Assembly: GCA_026770585.1 (NCBI GenBank)
Contig: MU646307.1
Location: 984,453 to 1,006,952 of the forward strand
Direction: 5' to 3'
Source of the DNA: Baffinella frigidus
Taxonomy: Eukaryota; Cryptophyceae; Cryptomonadales; Baffinellaceae
Length of the DNA stretch: 22,500 nt
Under the pieces are notes generated by a model. That model was not told the origin of the DNA, searched no databases, and saw only the letters and a list, made by a program, of their open reading frames with translations. This document shows, one piece after another, positions 12,289 through 19,300 of the stretch. Within the stretch, counting starts at the first letter, position 1; each line of letters opens with the position of its first letter. Made by a program: the position numbers and the translations under genes.

Positions 12289-15200
12289 CTGCAGAGAAAG
12301 AAGTGTGCCTTTATTCCACGGAGAGGAAAGTGCGTCTATTTTTTATTTTTATCTTTTATTTTTATCTTATTTAATTTGGTGCGGGTCGAAAGCAATGTGG
12401 CCACTATGTGTTCCCTTCCATGAAGGCCTTTTGAGGCCAGGACCTACACGCCGTTCCTCATACCTCCACTTGGCGTATTTGCATGATTGACATGTGAGGT
12501 GTACAGGGGTACCTCTCTCATAAGACCCCCCCCCCCCCCCTAGGACCACCATAGGGCCCTAGGCATAGGCCTACTGTAGGATCCTAGGGGGGTTCGGTTT
12601 CTGATGAGCGAGTTACCTTTGTATTCGTTACGAACTTATCTCAGAAAAGGGATTTTAGAATCCGTTTTCTGAAGTCAATTCCCCTTCAAATATGTCAACT
12701 TATGCGTAGAGAAAAGAATAAGTTGACGAATTTGTATGGGAATTGACTTAAGAAAACGGATTCTAAAATCCGTTTTCTGAGATAAACTCCCGACGTGGCG
12801 TTGGAACTCATCTCGAAAGATAACTGAATCAGTTCCCTAATTAGTGTTTTCATTTAATTGGGAGGCCTGCTTGAGTTTACTATGACTTAAATAATTTCTC
12901 CTGTTCAAGCTCACATTGAAAAGGAACTGATTCAGTTATCTTCCGAGATGAGAACGGTGTGGCGTTGGAGCCATTGGAGCAACTGGAGCCATTGTGTTGG
13001 GGGGGGAGGCGTAGGGAGGTGGAGTTGGAATCCATCTGGAAAACGCTCGTATGAGCGGCCGGCACGGGATACAGTAGTGGCACAATGCGTCGAGCATGTG
13101 CGGCGCTGACGCTGGTTGTTTGGCAATAAATTACCAATCGCTCTCGGGGGGGGGCGGACCACACGAGAATGCTAGAGGGGCCTGTTTAAAAGTGAGATGT
13201 TTTTACAAGAAAGCATTTGTGTAGTAACGTTCATATCCATTGGAGCCATTCAAGTAAAAATTACACCAGGCACGAGGTTGGAACACCCTATCCTGGTACA
13301 ATTTTTTACAAACACACATGTAAAAAGGTCCCTCTAGCATTCTCGAGTGGGACCTTGAGCAATGGCCATCCCTTAAATTTGACCAGCAAGAGGTCCTAGG
13401 CAGGTCCTAGGGTCCTACCGTAGGGCGTATGCGCCTACCGGGCACTGGTCCTAGGGTCCTACCGTAGGGCGTATGAGCCTACTGGGCACTTAAGGGATGG
13501 TCATTGTGTTGGGGGGGGATGGACCTTGAGCTCGAGCTTCTGGAAGAGCTTCAGGTCCATGTTCTCCGCCACCTGCGTCGTCGCTCCCTGCACCAGACAC
13601 CAAAAGTCAACATCTGCAAGTCAACATCCGCAAGTCAACATCCGCAAGTCAAAAGTCAACATCCGGTCAACAGCCGAAAGTCAACATCCGAAAGTCAACA
13701 CACACGCCAAAATTCAACATCCGAAAGTCAACAAACACGCCACAAATCAACACCCGAAAGTCAACAGCCCGCTCCCTGCCACCGTTTCCGGTCGCTGTGA
13801 GCTAGTCAACCCCAGGGCAGTATGAGCTAATACACCCCAGGACTGCTGGTACTCCAAGCCACCTGCGTCGTTGCTCCCAGTACCACACACCAAAAGTACC
13901 AAAAGTCAACATCCGAAAGTCAACATCCGAAACTCAACAGCCACGCCAAAAGTCAAGATCCGAAAGTCAACAGCACGCCGCCGCAACAATGAGGAATTTC
14001 CACCGCCACCGCCACCCGCACATGTGTGAGGACCGAATCCTAGGATTCGGTCCTCATTCCCCGAGGCGGGCCCCGAGGCGGGCCTCGGGGAATGAGACGG
14101 ATGGCCCTGACTAGGAAGAGACGGATTATCTCGATCATTCCGTCCTCTCTGACACGTCCCCGAAATATGTTTTGTCACCATCTCAAAGTTCTACGCAGGA
14201 TCAGGTCCAGGGTGGAGAGATTTGATACTCTTTGATATCTTAGCCTCACGATCAGATTAAGATAAGCAAGGATATGCTATTTTAGGCATCAAACCAAGGC
14301 TTAAAATGGCATAAATGGCTTCACCAACGGAACCTGTGCGTCCTTTGGGATTTTCTAAACCCTGAATCCCCTCCCGCGTAGTTATTTGAACCGCCACCCA
14401 CACGCGTCCTTTGATCGACAGGGACCACTCGAGGCTAGCAATGTGACTATTTTAAAACAGGGATTCGTTTACAAGTGAAGGGGAAAAAGGTGTGTGGTAA
14501 TTTTCACACAAATGGGGGCGTTTGGTCACGTTGCGGGCGGAATTCCGCCCGCTACGTGACCACGCCTGCCCGTGACTGGTTCTAAATTTAACAACCTGAC
14601 ATCTAAAATTGTCCCATTTCTAGCCTCGAGTGGCACCGGCTGTGGCGGGGGTAGCGATTTTTGTGGAAGGGAGAGCAACGCGTCATTCGGCACCACGCCA
14701 GAGCCTTCGAAGGGGTCGCCAAAAGTCACTTCCCCTTCAAAGGCAGTGGTTTTCAAAAGTTGACAACCGCTTTCTACCGCGGTTTAAAAAATTCAAGACC
14801 CTCCTCCAGTCTGGCGTGGCAGGAACGCGCAACGCTCCGCAATGACCCCGGTAGGTGTGAGGGCTCCTACCGCACAGCGGACTTCGAAGGGATTTTCAAT
14901 AACCCCTGAGCGATAAGACCTACGATCCTACGGTAGGCAAATCGTAGTGGCATAGGGGGGTTGCGACGGATAAGGTAACGGAAACTCGGGCACTGAGTGC
15001 CCGAAAACCCCTTCGTAGCCCGCTGTGTGGGACCGCATCTGTACCCTGAAATCGCATGGCTTCCTGGGGAGAGTGCGGGGCGTATCTCGCCTCTGCTGGT
15101 GCGGATCTCATATGGAAACACTCATAATATATATAATAATAATATATATAATAGGTTATAAATTATGTGTTTGCGTGTGAGATCGTACCTCGCACTCGAC

Positions 15201-16283
15201 TTTGGTGCCCGGGGCCACGGACCCGTCGCCCGCGCAGAGGAGCCCCTGCAGCTTGCTCGGCTTCTGCTGGTCGCCGACCAGCATCATCCCGTCGCTCTTC
15301 ACCCCCTGGTTTCGGGTGTAGGGTTGACGTTCAGCCACCCGGCGCCGGGTATGAAAGCTCTTCACCCCCTGGGAAAAGAGTGGTGTTTAGTTTAGCCCCT
15401 GACTTAAAATTAATCCCTGATTGCACGCAACATGAAGAGACGCGCCACCAGCATCATCCTGTCGCTCTTCACCCCCTGGGAAAAGAGTGGCATTGCGAAA
15501 TATTAACCCCTGCCACACAGCAGACTTTGAAGGGATTCTCGGGCTCGGAGAAACATTAACCCCCGATTGAAAGCAATACGAAGAGACACACCACCAGCAT
15601 CATCCTCGTTGCTCTTCACCCCCTGGTTTCGGGTGTAGGGTTGACGTTCAGCCACCCGGCGCCGGGTATGAATCGCGAGGGGAGGGGGCGCGGAGGTTGC
15701 TAACCAACCACCGGCATCATCCCGCCGCTCTTCACCCCCTGGAAAAAGAATGGCGTTGCGAAAAATCAACTCCGGCCACACAGCAGACTTCGAAGGGATT
15801 TTCAGGGTGGTATGTGGATGAATCAGGGGGCGAATGTCGCGGTGGGACGGGCAGGCGCACCACTCGAGAATGCTGGAGGATGCTATTTATATCTGGGAAT
15901 TGTAAGTATTTGTACCAGGATGGGGTATTCCAACCTCGTGACTGTGCAAGTTTCGCATAGTTACGTGACCAATCAACGAACGGTACTACACAAATGCCCA
16001 CTCTTAAAAGCACATTGGTTTTATATAGGCCCCTCTGGCATTCTCGTGTGGTCAGTGACCTTCTCATCTCGGTCCATTTATTTTCGTGATCGAATTAACA
16101 AGTGCCCGGTACAAAGACACCCGTCCATTTATTTACGTGGTACTAAATACTATCTCGGGTGGCACCTTGAACTCGGCGGGCTTGAGGTTGAGGAGGATCA
16201 CGATGCGAAATGTGTACGGGAATCGTTCAGATGGACCATCTTCTGAAGACACCGGTGTCCGCTAAGTGGGCGGGCAGGCGCGC

Positions 16284-16323
<40 letters not shown>

Positions 16324-16324
16324 G

Positions 16325-16368
<44 letters not shown>

Positions 16369-19300
16369 CTCCTGGCTGAGCCTCAGCCGGGCTGCGCACC
16401 TTGAACTCAGCGGGCTTGAGGTTCAGGAGGATCACGATGCTCTTCCCGATCAGCAGGGTTTCGGGACCCCTAGACTTAGCGGTAACGTGACCAAATTTGC
16501 ATGAGAAAATCCTTGAAAGTTAACTGCCCACAGGGTAAGTTGACTTTTGATGAAAGGTCCGTAGTCCTCCGTGTGGCAATGCTTTTTAAGCGGCACCTTG
16601 AACTCCGCGGGCTTGAGGTTGAGGAGGATCACAATGCTCTTCCCGATCAGCTCTGCCACCTGTTTCGGGTGTTGGGTGTGGGATTCACGGGTTTCCTTAC
16701 GTTATTTCGCCCAGGGAATTGGACCCACTCTGTGAAATGTGAGTCACCTGTTTGAATTGATACTCACAGGGATTCCCGATCAGCTCTCCCACGTGTGGGA
16801 TTGCCAATCAGCTCTCCCGCTCTTCCCGATCAGCTCTGCCACTTGTTCCGGGTGTTCGGTTTGGGGTTTTGCGTTTGGGGCTTGGGGTTTGGGGTGTGGG
16901 ATTCCCGATCAGCTATCCCACGTTTGGGATTCCCAATCAGCTCTCCACTCTTTCCGATCAGCTCTGCCACCTGTTTCGGGTGTTGGGTGTGGGGTTTGGG
17001 GGTTTGGGGTTTGGGGTTTGGGGTTTAGGGTGTGGGGTGTGGGGTGTGGGGTGTGGGGTGTGGGGTGTAGGGTGTGGGGTGTGGTGTTTGGTGTTTGGTG
17101 TTTGGTGTTTGGTGTGGTGTTTGGTGTTTGGTGTTTGGGGTGTGGGGTGTAGGGTGTAGGGTGTGGGGTTCGTGGTTCGGGGTTCGGGATTCGGGGTTCG
17201 GGGTTCGGAGTTCGGGGTTTGGGGTTCGGGGTTCGGGGTTCGGTGTTCGGGGTTCAAAAGGGGAGCAACTTCGTACTTGCCGCGCAGCCCGTTTGGGGCT
17301 TGAGGTTTGGGGTTCGGGGTTCGGGGTTCAAAGTTGAGGGTTGAGGGTGGCATGGTGGTCTGGGGAGCAACCTCGTACTTCCCACGGAGGCCTGCGCACA
17401 CCTGCTTCTTCCCCGCATCACCGACGTCCACCTGCCACCATCAACCACATTTGGCATCAAAACATAATTTAATCTAAGGATGAGGCTATGATTTATTTGT
17501 TTAAGGATGAGGCGATGATATTCAAAGGGGACTGTATTGTCGAAATGAGCTTCGCGCGGAATCGAGGTCAGGTCAGGAAATCAGGAAATTTCCCAAAAAA
17601 TGGACTTTTATGCTATTTTAGGCATGATTTTATCTCAAAATAGCATCTCCCACCCATAAGATGACACAAAAAGGCAAAAAATTGGGAAAATGTTGCTGAC
17701 CTGACCTCGATTTTTTCTGCGCGGAGCCCATTTCGACGATAAGAGAGTCCTAGCTCTGTCTCAGTCTATTTGGTCTCACCAATTCGGCGATCCCGGGCTC
17801 TTTTCCGCTCCAAAGTTCACGAATGTGTACCGCAATCCGAGCATGTCAACTGGAGAACAGTCGGTCAACGGCAGAGGTAAGAGGCCACGTCGCAGCGAGC
17901 GAAGACCTTTTCGCCTTGAATTCAAGGTGAAATTCCGGTTAGGTTCCAGGGCAATGGATAAGATTCTAGTACATATCGTTTAGATGGACTGTATCCGTGA
18001 AGCCCCCGGTGGCTGCTAAGTGGACTGCCCTCCGCCCAAACGTAGTAGGGCGTGAAGGTGGCTACTTTTCAGAAGACTGAGAGTACTGAGGAAGAACTCT
18101 TGAGCGCAGAGAGGAGGGTTTCTCATCAAAGGGGTGCCCGTGCACTATTGCTGCTAAGTGGGTTGGCGAGTGGAGGAACCTGGATGATAAAGAGGGTGTC
18201 TTGTTCGGGGTGCTCTGCGACTTCGAGGATCTTGGCCACGCGCATGTCGCACGGGAACACCTCCGCCACCACCACCACCTCCTGCCAACACCGTGATTTT
18301 GTCAGAACATGAGCACACCTCCGCCACTACCACCACTTCCTGCACACCCCATGATTTCGTCAGAACATAATCAACCCGCAACCCGCAACCCGCAACCCGC
18401 AAGCCGCAAGCATGAACCCTCAAGCCTCCGTGGCCGCGCTTGGGTGCCTTGCAGCAGCACGATGGGTCCCAGGCGAGAGGTTGTCGATCGACCCAGGACC
18501 CTACGGTAGGCAACCCGTAGGGGCATAGGGGGGTTCCTACGGATAAAACTCGGGCTCTCATCGCCCGAAAATCCCTCCGCAGCCCGCTGTGTGAGTCCCC
18601 GCTCCCTCCGTGGCCGCGCTTGGGTGCCTTGCAGCAGCACGATGGGGTGTGTATGTTTCTGTTGCAAGCATGCTCTGATAATGGAAAGAAGGCTCTGACA
18701 ATGGAAAGAAGGCTCTGATAATGGATCTTGGCCACGCGCATGTCGCACGGGAACACCTCCGCCACCACCACCACCTCCTGCGCTCCCCATGATTTCGTTA
18801 GAACATAATGATCCGTTTTGTTAGAACATAATGATCCGCGCGGGAGCACCTCCGCCACTATCACCACCTCCTGCTGACCAGGGGTTGGAGGGTCGGGTGC
18901 AGGGCGCAGGGTTCCGGGATGTCGCACGGGAACACCTCCTGCACTCCGCCACCACCACCACCTCCTGCCAACGCCGTGACTTTGTCAGCTTCTGTTGCAC
19001 ACGTTTCTGTTGCAGTTTCTGTTGATTGTATGTTGCAGTTTCTGTTGATGCTCTGATGGTGAAGTTTATATTTACATTTTGGATGCACGGGAGCACCTCC
19101 GCCACTGCCACCACCTCCTGCGCTCCAGGGGTTGGAGGTTACGGTTCAGAGTTTGGGGATTAGAATTAAGGGGGTAGGTTCATCGTTCTGTTAGTTTCTG
19201 TTGCGGAATGGAAAGAATGCTTTGATAGTGAAGTGTCTATGTATCTCAAGGTTCTTGAGGGGGGGGGGGGGCTTCTCGAGTTTCTTGGAAAGCACCTCTC

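Larger units (their letters stand above)
12289..13524. other. MetRS intron G-H, made of inverted-repeat elements
   Basis: It contains a T-rich stretch (12335-12375), a family C MITE (12504-12621), two large nested palindromes (12631-12790 and 12803-12955), a displaced copy of the end of exon 4 of the rightward gene (13079-13114), an element with GAGAATGCT ends (13159-13350) and a family B copy (13368-13498). Confidence 0.7.

Noticed and set aside
16210-16404. Ser/Leu-rich open frame
   Set aside because: Translation of a CT microsatellite. The same applies to the - strand frame at 21976-22197 over the GA tract.
16739-17460. Gly/Trp/Val and Pro/Asn/Thr frames on both strands
   Set aside because: They are the GGGTTTG-type array translated in its frames.
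18154-18927. 257-codon - strand frame as one long exon
   Set aside because: It strings together exon C echoes and a MITE. The real coding part is the 34-codon exon C in a different frame.
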